Source: Salinivirga cyanobacteriivorans (GTDB lineage Bacteria > Bacteroidota > Bacteroidia > Bacteroidales > Salinivirgaceae). From it: 64,000 nucleotides of DNA. The notes under the pieces were generated by a model. It searched no databases and was not told the origin of the DNA. It saw only the letters and a program-made list of their open reading frames with translations. Below are positions 1 to 9,928 of the stretch, piece after piece (within the stretch, counting starts at the first letter, position 1; the number at the start of each line of letters is the position of its first letter). A program made the position numbers and the translations under genes. Where the stretch lies: NCBI RefSeq assembly GCF_001443605.1, contig NZ_CP013118.1:3095501-3159500 (forward strand). Reading direction: 5' to 3'.

Positions 1-1
1 T

Positions 2-301
2 ATGCAATTAATATCTCAAAATTATTTGCACCAGCCAGTCCTTTCAAAAGCACTGGGAAACCAAAAAAAGGAGGTAGATATAATAAGTGTATTGCTGAAC
101 CCCATACAGTTTTATTATTACGTCACGCAAAACATAATTACTTCACCAAAGAATTTAGCCTTAATAAAAAGAGGACAGGATTGGCGTGAACTATTGGTGG
201 ATCAGCAATATTTCGATCTAAATAAATTTCAGGGACAGAAGCCAGAATTTAATCCGGAAAAAGATGGTTATCTGATCTTAAAATTGGAAAGGTTAAATTA
301 A
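2..301 (+). CDS. Unrecognised protein, probably the C-terminal part of a longer gene
   Basis: This frame is open from the left edge to a TAA at 299-301. The ATG at position 2 may be internal, so the 99 residues seen may be only the C-terminus of a larger protein. The visible part is soluble and mixed in charge, with no signal peptide, no transmembrane segment and no metal or nucleotide motif that I can name. It ends only 11 bases before the start of the giant subtilase gene, so the two may share a transcript. I do not recognise the family. The ending is not a T9SS sorting domain. Confidence 0.5.
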   Translation: MQLISQNYLHQPVLSKALGNQKKEVDIISVLLNPIQFYYYVTQNIITSPKNLALIKRGQDWRELLVDQQYFDLNKFQGQKPEFNPEKDGYLILKLERLN

Positions 302-312
302 AAAGTTTAAAA

Positions 313-3300
313 ATGAGGAAGTTACCAATTATTTTGTTTGTTATTTTAAGTTTGTGTATCCCAAAGATATATGGACAGAACACTCACCTTGTGCATTTTG
401 CCAATGGTGACTACCAGCCAGTTGAATTGAAAGACTCTGATTATTCTTCCGGCCAATTATTAAATGTTTTATTAAGGAGTAACTATCAGTATATTCAATT
501 CAGGAAGAATCCTGATCAAAATGAAATTGAACGCTTGCGGTCTGCTGGTATTGAGCTTCTTGATTATGTTCCTTACAGCACCTGGGCTGTGAAAATTGAT
601 CACAAGAAAGTTCAGGGTGCCAGAATAGCATCGTTTTCCAATATTCGTTCTGTATTTACTGTCGATGCTAACTATAAAATAGATAACAGGCTCACAAAGA
701 GGTCAATTCCTGAGTATGCCGAACCCCAATTTGGTAAAGCGGATATAAATGTGCTATTATATGATGGTTGTTCACTCAATAACTTTCTAACTTATGCAAA
801 TGAATTCAATATTGAGGTGCTAGACAGAAATTCTGATGCAAAAAAACTTACACTACGTGTATCTTTAAGTGCCCTGAATAAATTACCTGAGTATAATGGT
901 GTAAAATGGATTGAACCCATTACCCCTGAGAAGGAATTTAAAAATATTGATGGATACAGGAATCATCAGGCGAATGTACTGGGAGCAAGTTTTTCAGGAG
1001 CCCGAAACTTAACCGGAGATGGTGTAATGGTAGGTGAATGGGATGGAGGTGCTGTTGGAGCACATCATGACCTGTATGGGAGAGTTACTATTGGAACCGA
1101 AGAACAAGTGCACTGGCATTCTACACATGTGGCAGGCACTATTATGGGTCGGGGAATTCTTGATCCCAAAGCCAGAGGAACTGCTCCGAATTCTACATTA
1201 TACTCTTCAGACTTCAATAAAGAAGATTTTAATATTGCCAATGAAATGTTGAGTGTATCTGACGACTTAGGAGTCGATATTACCTCTAATTCCTGGGGAT
1301 ACACTATGTCGCAGGAGTTCTGCGAAAATCCATTTCCCTATATTTCATCAGCCTACTATTTCGACAATGTTGCTTTTCAAAATAAAAAACTAACACACGT
1401 TTTTGCTAATGGTAATGATCAGCAGGTTTGCCCTGGAGGCCATTGGACATCTGCCTGGACAATGAAAAACGTAATTTTGGTAGGCGCCATTAATGATAAA
1501 AACCAAATGACTAATTACAGTTCATGGGGTCCCTTGTTTGACGGACGTATGGCACCACACATTTGTGCTGTTGGAAAAGATGTTTACTCTACATTACAAA
1601 ACAACCAATATTATAGTGAGGATGGCACATCAATGGCTACTCCTGCTATTAGCGGAGGCATTGCACTTTTATATGAACAATATAAGGATATTCATGGAGT
1701 CAACCCTGGTTCAGCCATTATTCGGTCAGTGCTTTTTAATTCAGCCACAGATTTGGGTGCACCCGGTCCGGATTATGCTTTTGGTTTTGGGCGTGTTAAT
1801 TTCCGAAAAGCTGCTGTAGCTATTGAAGAAGGTAATATTATAAACGATCAAATATCAGATGGTTCTACTAACACCTATGATATTGATGTCCCTAACAATT
1901 TAAAACAATTAAAAGTTACCATTGCATGGACCGATGAGGCGGGATCTACTACTGCTGCGTTTCCCCTGGTCAACGATCTTGATATGCGTATAACAGGTGA
2001 TAACCAGGAGTTTTTACCATGGGTATTAGACAAAGATAACCCTGAAGCAGTTGCTGAGCGGGGTGTAGATAGAGTTAGTAATTTTGAACAGATTACGATC
2101 GATAACCCAACAACAGGAGTATATACAATCGAAGTAGATGGTTATTCAATCCCCATTTCAGGAAGTCAGAGTTTTACTATTACGTATGAATTTGTAACTG
2201 ATGATCTTCATGTTACTTATCCTGTTGGAGGAGAGGTTGTAAACCCCAGCGATTCTCTATGTATAAGGTGGGATGCAAATAATAAGAATTTACCAGTCGA
2301 TATCGACATATCATATGACAATGGTGCAACATGGGAGAGCGTGGCTGAAAATATTGATGGTGGGCAAGAATATTATACCCATAAAATTACTGAGAATGTT
2401 GCTTCTAATGCCCTGGTTAAAGTTTCGCAAGGTGCGGAAAGCGATATTTGTGATGTGCCTTTTCAAATTTTGGGTGTCCCAGAAAATTTGAAAGCCGTGG
2501 AAGGTTATCAGTCCATTGATTGTCAATGGGACAGTGTTTCCGGCGCAACTGGTTATGATTTCTTTCAGGCTGTTGAGGGAGAATTGGTTTTACTGGGATC
2601 AACAAACGACACTACATTTCATGTTGATGGTTTAGAAACCGGAGTATCTCAATATTTGACTGTAAAAGCTAAAAACAACAATCTGGGCATTACAAGTAAG
2701 CATGCCAAGGCAATTGCTCCTAAAGCAATACCCCAATATGACCTGGCAATAACCAAAATATTAGAACCGGTTTCGGGTATAAATCTCTCAAGTGCAGAAC
2801 AGTTAAAAATTCAAATATTAAATGTTGGTGCTGCAAAAATCCCGGCTGGAGAAGTTATACCATTAAAGTATACCATTAATTCTGGCTCTGTAAAAGCGGA
2901 CAGCATTGTGCTGGAAGAAGATTTCAATAAAGCTGATACATTAACTTTTGTGTTCAGTCAACCGGTTTACATGTCCATTTATGACACATACAATATTGAA
3001 GCGTGGCATGAGTATAGTGCAGACAGTTTTTATACGGAAAATAATGTTTTTGACACCAGAGTTTCCAATAATCCTCCGGTTGTAGAATTTCCTTATACCC
3101 AGGATTTTGATAACTTCAGAGATCTGCTAATTACATCCGCCACGGCCCCTGTATTTTTAAACTACGGTTGGAATAATGATCAGGTTTCTGATGATATGGA
3201 TTGGTGGCCAAATGAGGGAGAAACTTATTTAGACGGAACAGGACCATATGCCGATCATACCAGCGGACAGGGAAAATATCTTTACACTGAAGCTGTTGTG

Positions 3301-5970
3301 CTTCAAGGGGTTCCCGGAGAAGTAAATTTATTGTCTCCAGGATTTAAAATAAGTACATTAGAACACCCGGTCTTATACTTTTGGTATCATATGTTTTCAC
3401 AAAATAATGAGATGGGTAGTTTACATATTGATATCTATTCCGTGGCTAATGATACCATGTATATGGATGTAACTGATCCAATTGTTGGTAGTCAGGGAGA
3501 TCAATGGTTCCGCAAGCATGTTGATTTAACCGAATTTAAAAACGAAGATATCATAAGAATTTACTTCAGATCTGAACTAACCGAACATGACGAAAATGCA
3601 ATAGCTATTGATGATGTGAGTGTTAGAGAACTTGAAGAAAACGATCTGGAGGTTATTGCTTTAGAGCCTGTTACAGGTAATGGAGTAATGGGCGTAGCAG
3701 AACCTGTTACCATTCGAATTTCGAATTTAAGCCCACTGCCAATTACAGCAGGCACAACTATTAATTTTAGTTACCAACTTGATGGACAGTCACCCACAGA
3801 AGAGTCTTATGAGCTTGAAGAAGATTTGAATTCATTTGATTCTTTATCATACACCTTTAATCAAACGGCTGATTTGTCAGATTTAACCCGTAGATATCAA
3901 TTTAAGGCATGGGTCGACTTAAGCGGAGATCAAATTGCGACCAATGATACTTTGGATAATCATATTGTTCATGCTTATTGCAAGCCCAGAGGAAATTGCT
4001 ATTCAAACGGTTATCCTACTGGCGTTGATATTTTTAAGCTTGAAGGTATACATGAAGAATTTGGTATAGAAAATTTATACTCGGTATGTGGTCTTGATCC
4101 CATGTCAGGATACAGTTTTTTCGGTGATCAAATAGCAAAAGTCTATTCGGGTCAGGCCTATCCAATGCAGATTCGTTGTATAGTTCCACCTCCTGAATAT
4201 AATCAGGAAACGATGGGTGAATACTTTAAGATTTGGATTGACTTTGACCAAAACGGTCTTTTTGATGAAGATGAGGTTGTATTTGCAAACGATCAAAGAG
4301 ATATTGATTTGTTAAGCGATACAATTCATATACCTGAGGATGCTGTACCAGGAAGAACGCGTTTAAGAATTAGAAGTTCCTATTACCCTGAAGAGTTAAT
4401 TTCTGGTTCACAAGCCTGTACTCCAATAAGCCATGGCGAAACAGAAGATTACGGAGTCGAAATTTTGCCATTTCCACACACAGACATCAACATGGTTGCA
4501 TTTAATCAGGTTCCGGTTTCTCAACCAGAGCTTACAAATAATGAAACCATATCGGTTAAATTTGTTAATCAGGGATTAGATGTATTAACTGAGGGTACTC
4601 ATATTCCATTTAAAGTTTTGCTTAATGAAGCCGTAATGGCCGATACGCTTCAGTTATCTGAAGATATTGCTTATGAAGATACTGTGGTATTTGAATTAGA
4701 CCAAACATTGGATTTGTCTACCCAGGGTAGCTATAGGTTAAAAATATGGTCTGATCTTACATTTGACGAGGATTCATATAATGACACCCTTTACACCAAA
4801 ATACAACATATGCAGCACATCGATGCTGTTGATTATCAAACATCTTTTGAGACAGCAGATGATGGCTGGTTCGCTGCTAGTAGTACCTGGAACCCATTTT
4901 GGGAAAGAGGTGTACCAAATCAGGATTTGATAAATTCAGCAGATGATGGCAACTATGTGTGGATGACAGGATTAAACAGTAACTATCTGAATAATGCCTC
5001 AATGATGCTCTATTCGCCTGTTTTTGATTTTACCAACATAGAAAACCCAATCATGCGATTCTCACTTTTGTTTGATACTGAAGCCGGATGGGATGGAGGT
5101 ATTCTTGAATCATCTACCGATGGTATTAACTGGTCCAAAGTCGAGACCCTGAATGATTTGGATTTTTATAATAGTGATGAAACAAACAATCCGCAATGGG
5201 CAATGGGCACTCCATGGTGGAGTGGTACAAATGCAGGTTGGAAATCTTACCAGGCAGATGTTCAGGAGTATGCAGGAGCGCAATATGTAATGTTCCGTTT
5301 TAGATTTAACTCTGATGGCTACGAGAATGCCGAAGGCATGGCTCTTGATAAAATGAGTATTGTGGAGCGAGTATCAGATTTAGGAATAACAGATTATTTT
5401 GGCCCTACAGGTGATGATGAACTTACTGACAGAGAGTATGTAGAATTCAGCTTTGCCAATATTGGCACCACAACATTTTCTGATGGAGAAATCATAGATG
5501 TTACAGTACGTGTAAACGATCAGGAAAAGAACTTTAATTATGAATTAATTCAAAATCTTGAGCCTGGAGATACAATTCATTATCAAACACCAGAATCATG
5601 GGATATGTCGGCACAGCAAGATTATAACATTATGGTGAGAATCGATAATGATAATGATGAGTTGTCAGTTAATAACCTGCATTTCGAACTCATAGATTTT
5701 AGTTCACTGGAAAACAATAGCTATACCGACGAATTTGTAAAAATATATCCCAATCCGGCTGATACAAAAACTACAATTTTTGTGAACAGAAGTCATGCAG
5801 ACGGTAAAATAATCATTACAGATTACCTTGGGAATAAAGTTAGAGAGATAAAAACTAGCAGGCAGGTTTCAGAATATGGTATTGATTTAACTAATATGAA
5901 ACCAGGTATTTATATTGTTTCCTTATCTGCAGACGATAAAACAATAACCAGAAAATTTATCGTAAAATAG
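313..5970 (+). CDS. Giant secreted subtilisin-like (S8) protease with T9SS sorting domain
   Basis: This 1885-residue protein is a secreted serine peptidase. It has a Sec signal peptide (residues 1-21) and a long pro-region. The S8 catalytic domain (about 230-500) shows Asp244 in GEWDGG, His272 in STHVAGT, oxyanion Asn367 in FANGND and Ser440 in DGTSMATP. It continues with a beta-sandwich of P-domain type (about 505-640), an FN3-like unit (about 715-800), CARDB-like units, a MAM/anchor-like domain (about 923-1100), a GEVED domain (about 1300-1380), a second MAM-like domain (about 1507-1680) and another CARDB-like unit. A type A T9SS sorting domain starts at KIYPNP (about 1810). The protein should cross the outer membrane through T9SS and be surface-anchored or released. 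It is the first of three tandem giant T9SS genes. All catalytic residues are present, so an active protease is likely; the substrate is unknown. Confidence 0.93.
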   Translation: MRKLPIILFVILSLCIPKIYGQNTHLVHFANGDYQPVELKDSDYSSGQLLNVLLRSNYQYIQFRKNPDQNEIERLRSAGIELLDYVPYSTWAVKIDHKKVQGARIASFSNIRSVFTVDANYKIDNRLTKRSIPEYAEPQFGKADINVLLYDGCSLNNFLTYANEFNIEVLDRNSDAKKLTLRVSLSALNKLPEYNGVKWIEPITPEKEFKNIDGYRNHQANVLGASFSGARNLTGDGVMVGEWDGGAVGAHHDLYGRVTIGTEEQVHWHSTHVAGTIMGRGILDPKARGTAPNSTLYSSDFNKEDFNIANEMLSVSDDLGVDITSNSWGYTMSQEFCENPFPYISSAYYFDNVAFQNKKLTHVFANGNDQQVCPGGHWTSAWTMKNVILVGAINDKNQMTNYSSWGPLFDGRMAPHICAVGKDVYSTLQNNQYYSEDGTSMATPAISGGIALLYEQYKDIHGVNPGSAIIRSVLFNSATDLGAPGPDYAFGFGRVNFRKAAVAIEEGNIINDQISDGSTNTYDIDVPNNLKQLKVTIAWTDEAGSTTAAFPLVNDLDMRITGDNQEFLPWVLDKDNPEAVAERGVDRVSNFEQITIDNPTTGVYTIEVDGYSIPISGSQSFTITYEFVTDDLHVTYPVGGEVVNPSDSLCIRWDANNKNLPVDIDISYDNGATWESVAENIDGGQEYYTHKITENVASNALVKVSQGAESDICDVPFQILGVPENLKAVEGYQSIDCQWDSVSGATGYDFFQAVEGELVLLGSTNDTTFHVDGLETGVSQYLTVKAKNNNLGITSKHAKAIAPKAIPQYDLAITKILEPVSGINLSSAEQLKIQILNVGAAKIPAGEVIPLKYTINSGSVKADSIVLEEDFNKADTLTFVFSQPVYMSIYDTYNIEAWHEYSADSFYTENNVFDTRVSNNPPVVEFPYTQDFDNFRDLLITSATAPVFLNYGWNNDQVSDDMDWWPNEGETYLDGTGPYADHTSGQGKYLYTEAVVLQGVPGEVNLLSPGFKISTLEHPVLYFWYHMFSQNNEMGSLHIDIYSVANDTMYMDVTDPIVGSQGDQWFRKHVDLTEFKNEDIIRIYFRSELTEHDENAIAIDDVSVRELEENDLEVIALEPVTGNGVMGVAEPVTIRISNLSPLPITAGTTINFSYQLDGQSPTEESYELEEDLNSFDSLSYTFNQTADLSDLTRRYQFKAWVDLSGDQIATNDTLDNHIVHAYCKPRGNCYSNGYPTGVDIFKLEGIHEEFGIENLYSVCGLDPMSGYSFFGDQIAKVYSGQAYPMQIRCIVPPPEYNQETMGEYFKIWIDFDQNGLFDEDEVVFANDQRDIDLLSDTIHIPEDAVPGRTRLRIRSSYYPEELISGSQACTPISHGETEDYGVEILPFPHTDINMVAFNQVPVSQPELTNNETISVKFVNQGLDVLTEGTHIPFKVLLNEAVMADTLQLSEDIAYEDTVVFELDQTLDLSTQGSYRLKIWSDLTFDEDSYNDTLYTKIQHMQHIDAVDYQTSFETADDGWFAASSTWNPFWERGVPNQDLINSADDGNYVWMTGLNSNYLNNASMMLYSPVFDFTNIENPIMRFSLLFDTEAGWDGGILESSTDGINWSKVETLNDLDFYNSDETNNPQWAMGTPWWSGTNAGWKSYQADVQEYAGAQYVMFRFRFNSDGYENAEGMALDKMSIVERVSDLGITDYFGPTGDDELTDREYVEFSFANIGTTTFSDGEIIDVTVRVNDQEKNFNYELIQNLEPGDTIHYQTPESWDMSAQQDYNIMVRIDNDNDELSVNNLHFELIDFSSLENNSYTDEFVKIYPNPADTKTTIFVNRSHADGKIIITDYLGNKVREIKTSRQVSEYGIDLTNMKPGIYIVSLSADDKTITRKFIVK

Positions 5971-5980
5971 AAATAGCAAG

Positions 5981-5999
5981 GCGATAGTAAAACTATCGC
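5981..5999 (+). promoter_or_regulatory. Short perfect hairpin between giant genes 1 and 2
   Basis: GCGATAGT and ACTATCGC form an 8-bp perfect stem with a tiny loop, 10 bases after the stop of the subtilase gene. No U-tract follows, so it is not a standard intrinsic terminator. It could be a 3'-end stabiliser or a weak terminator. Equivalent hairpins follow the next two genes. Confidence 0.5.
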
Positions 6000-6039
6000 T
6001 CTGCTTATATAGAGAAATCTTAAATTAAATATTTACATT

Positions 6040-9000
6040 ATGAAATGCATTAGACTCAAAAAATTGACTGACCGAATATGGAAGTTTTTGACTATTCTGG
6101 TCTTAGGTGTTTTCTTTTTGTCAAACCTGCAAGCACAGGTACAGGAATTACCTTTGCTTGTAGACTTCGACGGTTATGTCGGAACTAACCTGAATGAAGT
6201 TTTTGAAGGATGGTCAGAGGCTGCAGGTGATCCACCTGCAGGAACATCGGCAAGCTGGTTTCAATCTGACGTACTGTTCGGAGATAACCACGCAGCCGTT
6301 GAGATATATTCAAACAGCCATAAAGAGTGGATCATTAGTCCCCTGTTTTATGTAACTGAAAATACACAGGTAAGCTTCGACGCTGCAATAAGCTATTCTC
6401 ATGATGAGCCACGCCCCGGTTCAATGGGCGGCGATGATGAGTTCTCGCTCATGGTATCTACTGATGGAGGCACAACTTATACTCCAGTGTATAGTTTCAC
6501 AAATAATTCAGATATTCAGTTGTCGTATGGTTTTGAACGGTATACTTTTTCACTTGATGATTACAGTGGAAGCAATGTTCAAATAGGTTTTTATGCCAGT
6601 GATGGTATGCTTGAGAATGGTGCATGTGCCATTCACCTGGACAATATCGAAATCAAGAATCAAAAAGCATATGATGCATCAGCTGTAAATATTATTCAAC
6701 CTGCTATTAATAATTGCTATTCTGACCAGGAAAATGTTTCGGTTTTAATTAAGAATGATGGTTATGAAACTTTGAATAATATCCCTTTTAGGATCAAAGT
6801 GCGTGGTGCGAATATTACAAACCTTTTTGGAGTTGTGAATGGCCCTGTAGCACCCGGCCATATCGACACAGTTCAGGTTGGACCATTCGATATGTCAGAG
6901 ACCGGTGATTATAATTTTACTGTTCAAACTGAACTGGAAAATGATGAGTACGATTTTAATGACATCTATAATATTTCAATTCTGCACGATTATGTGCAAG
7001 AACTGCCTTTAGAAAAACTCACTTTTACAACAAGCTATGAAAATATTGGCGAAACCTACCAGGGATGGCGCGAATTCAGAGGTGTTGGTTTTCCTGAGAT
7101 AGAAAAGAATACCGATTGGCAAACCGATGATTATAATGGTGAGAAAGGTGTCAGTGTATATTTTTCCGGAATAGGAACAGAGGATTGGCTAGTTAGTCCC
7201 AGATTTGAGCCTACCACAAACACAAAAATATCATTTGACTATGCATGCGATTTTGGCGATGGCCCCACGCAAATGGGTAGCGATGACCAGGTGCGTATTA
7301 TGGTAAGCACTGATTGCGGTGGTTCATGGGAAATGATTGACGCTATGGATAATGATTTTGGTGTTTCTGGTCTATGGAACGATCACGTGGTTGATTTATC
7401 GGAATATGCAGGACAAACCATTCGCATGGCATTTTATGCTACGACCGGTACAAGTCAGGATTATGAGCAATTTTTGTTCTTCCTCGATAATATCGATATC
7501 AGGGAAATGTACACTAACGATGTTGGTATAACCCGCATTACTTCACCTGGTGCACCTGCAAGCTTCTCAGCATCAGAGGAAATTAGTGTATTAGTAGAAA
7601 ATTTTGGTACTGCAGATATTGAAAACCTTGAAGTATCTTATGCAATAAATGGAAGTGCTGCAGTAACAGAAACATTAACCAGTACATTAACATCAAAAGA
7701 AGTTTTTGAATATACGTTTGCGCAAACAGCTGACTTATCTGGTTCAGATGAGGTAACTATTGATGTTTATACAAATTTAGCTGGGGATGAAAACACAGAT
7801 AATGATGGTTTGTTTGACCAGATTCTAAAAACTTCCAGCTTCAACCCAGGAACTGAAGGTACATTTCAGGCAAGCTTTGAACCAGAAGAAAACCTTGATG
7901 GGTGGTTTGTAGTTGATAATAACGCTGATGGCACTGAATGGAATATCGAGGAAAATATCGAAGAGGCCTATACAGGAACACATTCATTTGCATACTCATC
8001 AATGGGAACAACTGCACAATCGGATGACTGGCTTTTTAGTCCAGCTATGGAAGTTGTTGCCGGTGAAACATATTATGTTAGCTTCTTTTTTAGCAATAAT
8101 GCAGGTAATTTTCCTGAGAAATTGCGTCTCGATTTAACATCAGCCCAGAATCCTGATTCTGTAGTGCAAACTCTGATCGATCTTGGCGAAATCGATAATA
8201 ATGCCTTTTTGCAGGCAGAACTTGAATTCACAGCCCCGGTAACAGATAAATTACACATGGCTTTTGTGAACTATGGAGAACCAGACAATTTCGGAATGCA
8301 CCTTGACCAGGTAGAATTCCGGAAAGTTTTTGATAATGATATCCTGGTAAGCGAGTTAAATATTCCAAGACAAAAAGACCCAGAAACCGGCGAATTAATG
8401 GATATTGATACAGCAATGGTAACCATTAATAACGCCGGAATAAATACAGTAAATGATTTTACTGTGTATTTTGAGTATAACGGAAATACGCTGTTAAGCC
8501 AGTCCTATACAGGTGAAAATATTTTTGCAGGAAACGAGAAAACAGTAGTTTTCGATAATGGCTTAAACCTGCCCAAAGATGATATCTATGATTTTAAAGT
8601 GTGGACAGTTTTTGCTTCAGATGAGAATACTGCCAATGATACACTATTTATGAATGGCTTTTACCTGAACTATTATTTCAATAGTTTTGAATCTGATGAT
8701 GAAGTGTCTGACTGGTTGGTAGTTGATGTGGCCGGCGAAGGTTTTACCTGGGAGATTGTTGACAACAATCAGCATGCTCATTCCGGAACAAGAAGCTACG
8801 AGCTTACTACAGGAACTGGTATATCTACAAATGATGATTGGCTGATTACCGAAGGTTTTTACCTCGAAGCCGCAAAATGTTACAAAGTAGGTTTTTGGTA
8901 CAATGCTTATTACTCAGAAGAAAAGTTGACCTTCTTAATGGGTGATGAGCAAAATACTACCATGCAAGACACCTTAACGGATTTCGGCATAATTGGAGAT

Positions 9001-9864
9001 GGTACTTATAAAGAATGGGTTTATCACGAAGTAGTGGTTACTGTAGATGCCGACGGTCAATACTACTTTGGCTGGAATGCAAATGGAAGCCTTGAACTGG
9101 CAAGATATAAGCTTATTATCGACGATTTTGAATTTCAGCAAACTTTCAACTTTGAGCCACAAGTAGCCTTTAATTATTCAAAACTCGATAATGAATACTA
9201 CTTTAATGGCGACCTTGAAAATGCTTCCTGGATAAACTGGAATTTCGGCGATGGCCAAACAGCTAATGAAGAGGACGTATTTCATACTTTCGAAAGCAAT
9301 ACTAGCTATGATGTAGTATTAACAGCCGGAAATGCATGTGCTGAAGCCTCTGTTTCAGAAACAATTGATGTAACCTGTGATGTAACAGCTGACTTTGAAT
9401 ATGAGATTGTAGAAGACACAGTTACTTTTACCAATGTAAGTACAAATGCAGATGGCTACATGTGGTCATTTGGTGATGGTACATTTTCAACTGAGGAAAA
9501 CCCGACACATAAATATGCAGCTGAAGGCGATTACACCGTCACCTTAAAAGCAATAGGTGCTTGTGGTGACATAACAACACAGCAGTCATTTACAATTGAT
9601 CTTACTTCAATCGAAGATGTTGCTGCCACAAATGAGATTACACTTTATCCAAATCCGGTAAGCAGCACACTAAATATTGCAACAGCTGAAAAGACAACTA
9701 TTTATTCTGTTCAAGTGATTAATATTGCTGGCCAAAAGGTTGCTAGTCATGAGGTTAATAGCAATAAATTTAGTTGTGATTTATCAGGCCTTCCATCAGG
9801 TATGTATTTAATTAATATTACCACAAATGAAGGAAATGTTAACAGGCTAATAAATAAGCAATAA
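6040..9864 (+). CDS. Giant secreted multi-domain adhesin-like protein with PKD repeats and T9SS domain
   Basis: This 1274-residue protein has a long N-terminal signal region (hydrophobic stretch about residues 17-30, LQAQ cleavage-like site). It then alternates four jelly-roll domains of the choice-of-anchor J/MAM type with CARDB-like spacers. The anchor-like domains lie roughly at residues 40-205, 330-490, 610-765 and 880-1040, recognisable by phrases such as DDWLFSP and LDNIEI. Two PKD domains follow, at about 1050-1120 (WNFGDG) and 1125-1190 (WSFGDG). A T9SS type A sorting domain starts at LYPNP (about 1202). No catalytic motif was seen. A role in surface adhesion or as a scaffold is inferred from the domains. 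It sits 69 bases after the subtilase gene on the same strand and shares its module types. Confidence 0.88.
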   Translation: MKCIRLKKLTDRIWKFLTILVLGVFFLSNLQAQVQELPLLVDFDGYVGTNLNEVFEGWSEAAGDPPAGTSASWFQSDVLFGDNHAAVEIYSNSHKEWIISPLFYVTENTQVSFDAAISYSHDEPRPGSMGGDDEFSLMVSTDGGTTYTPVYSFTNNSDIQLSYGFERYTFSLDDYSGSNVQIGFYASDGMLENGACAIHLDNIEIKNQKAYDASAVNIIQPAINNCYSDQENVSVLIKNDGYETLNNIPFRIKVRGANITNLFGVVNGPVAPGHIDTVQVGPFDMSETGDYNFTVQTELENDEYDFNDIYNISILHDYVQELPLEKLTFTTSYENIGETYQGWREFRGVGFPEIEKNTDWQTDDYNGEKGVSVYFSGIGTEDWLVSPRFEPTTNTKISFDYACDFGDGPTQMGSDDQVRIMVSTDCGGSWEMIDAMDNDFGVSGLWNDHVVDLSEYAGQTIRMAFYATTGTSQDYEQFLFFLDNIDIREMYTNDVGITRITSPGAPASFSASEEISVLVENFGTADIENLEVSYAINGSAAVTETLTSTLTSKEVFEYTFAQTADLSGSDEVTIDVYTNLAGDENTDNDGLFDQILKTSSFNPGTEGTFQASFEPEENLDGWFVVDNNADGTEWNIEENIEEAYTGTHSFAYSSMGTTAQSDDWLFSPAMEVVAGETYYVSFFFSNNAGNFPEKLRLDLTSAQNPDSVVQTLIDLGEIDNNAFLQAELEFTAPVTDKLHMAFVNYGEPDNFGMHLDQVEFRKVFDNDILVSELNIPRQKDPETGELMDIDTAMVTINNAGINTVNDFTVYFEYNGNTLLSQSYTGENIFAGNEKTVVFDNGLNLPKDDIYDFKVWTVFASDENTANDTLFMNGFYLNYYFNSFESDDEVSDWLVVDVAGEGFTWEIVDNNQHAHSGTRSYELTTGTGISTNDDWLITEGFYLEAAKCYKVGFWYNAYYSEEKLTFLMGDEQNTTMQDTLTDFGIIGDGTYKEWVYHEVVVTVDADGQYYFGWNANGSLELARYKLIIDDFEFQQTFNFEPQVAFNYSKLDNEYYFNGDLENASWINWNFGDGQTANEEDVFHTFESNTSYDVVLTAGNACAEASVSETIDVTCDVTADFEYEIVEDTVTFTNVSTNADGYMWSFGDGTFSTEENPTHKYAAEGDYTVTLKAIGACGDITTQQSFTIDLTSIEDVAATNEITLYPNPVSSTLNIATAEKTTIYSVQVINIAGQKVASHEVNSNKFSCDLSGLPSGMYLINITTNEGNVNRLINKQ

Positions 9865-9872
9865 TATGTACG

Positions 9873-9900
9873 ATATGACCGGGTTATATCCCGGTCATAT
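9873..9900 (+). promoter_or_regulatory. Strong 11-bp hairpin between giant genes 2 and 3
   Basis: ATATGACCGGG (9873-9883) and CCCGGTCATAT (9890-9900) form a perfect 11-bp stem with a 6-base TTATAT loop, 8 bases after the stop of the upstream gene. Only a weak T-run follows (ATTTTT from 9904). It may be a terminator, or a processing or stability element between co-transcribed genes. Confidence 0.6.
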
Positions 9901-9928
9901 CCACATTTTTAAACCAAAACTATAAACT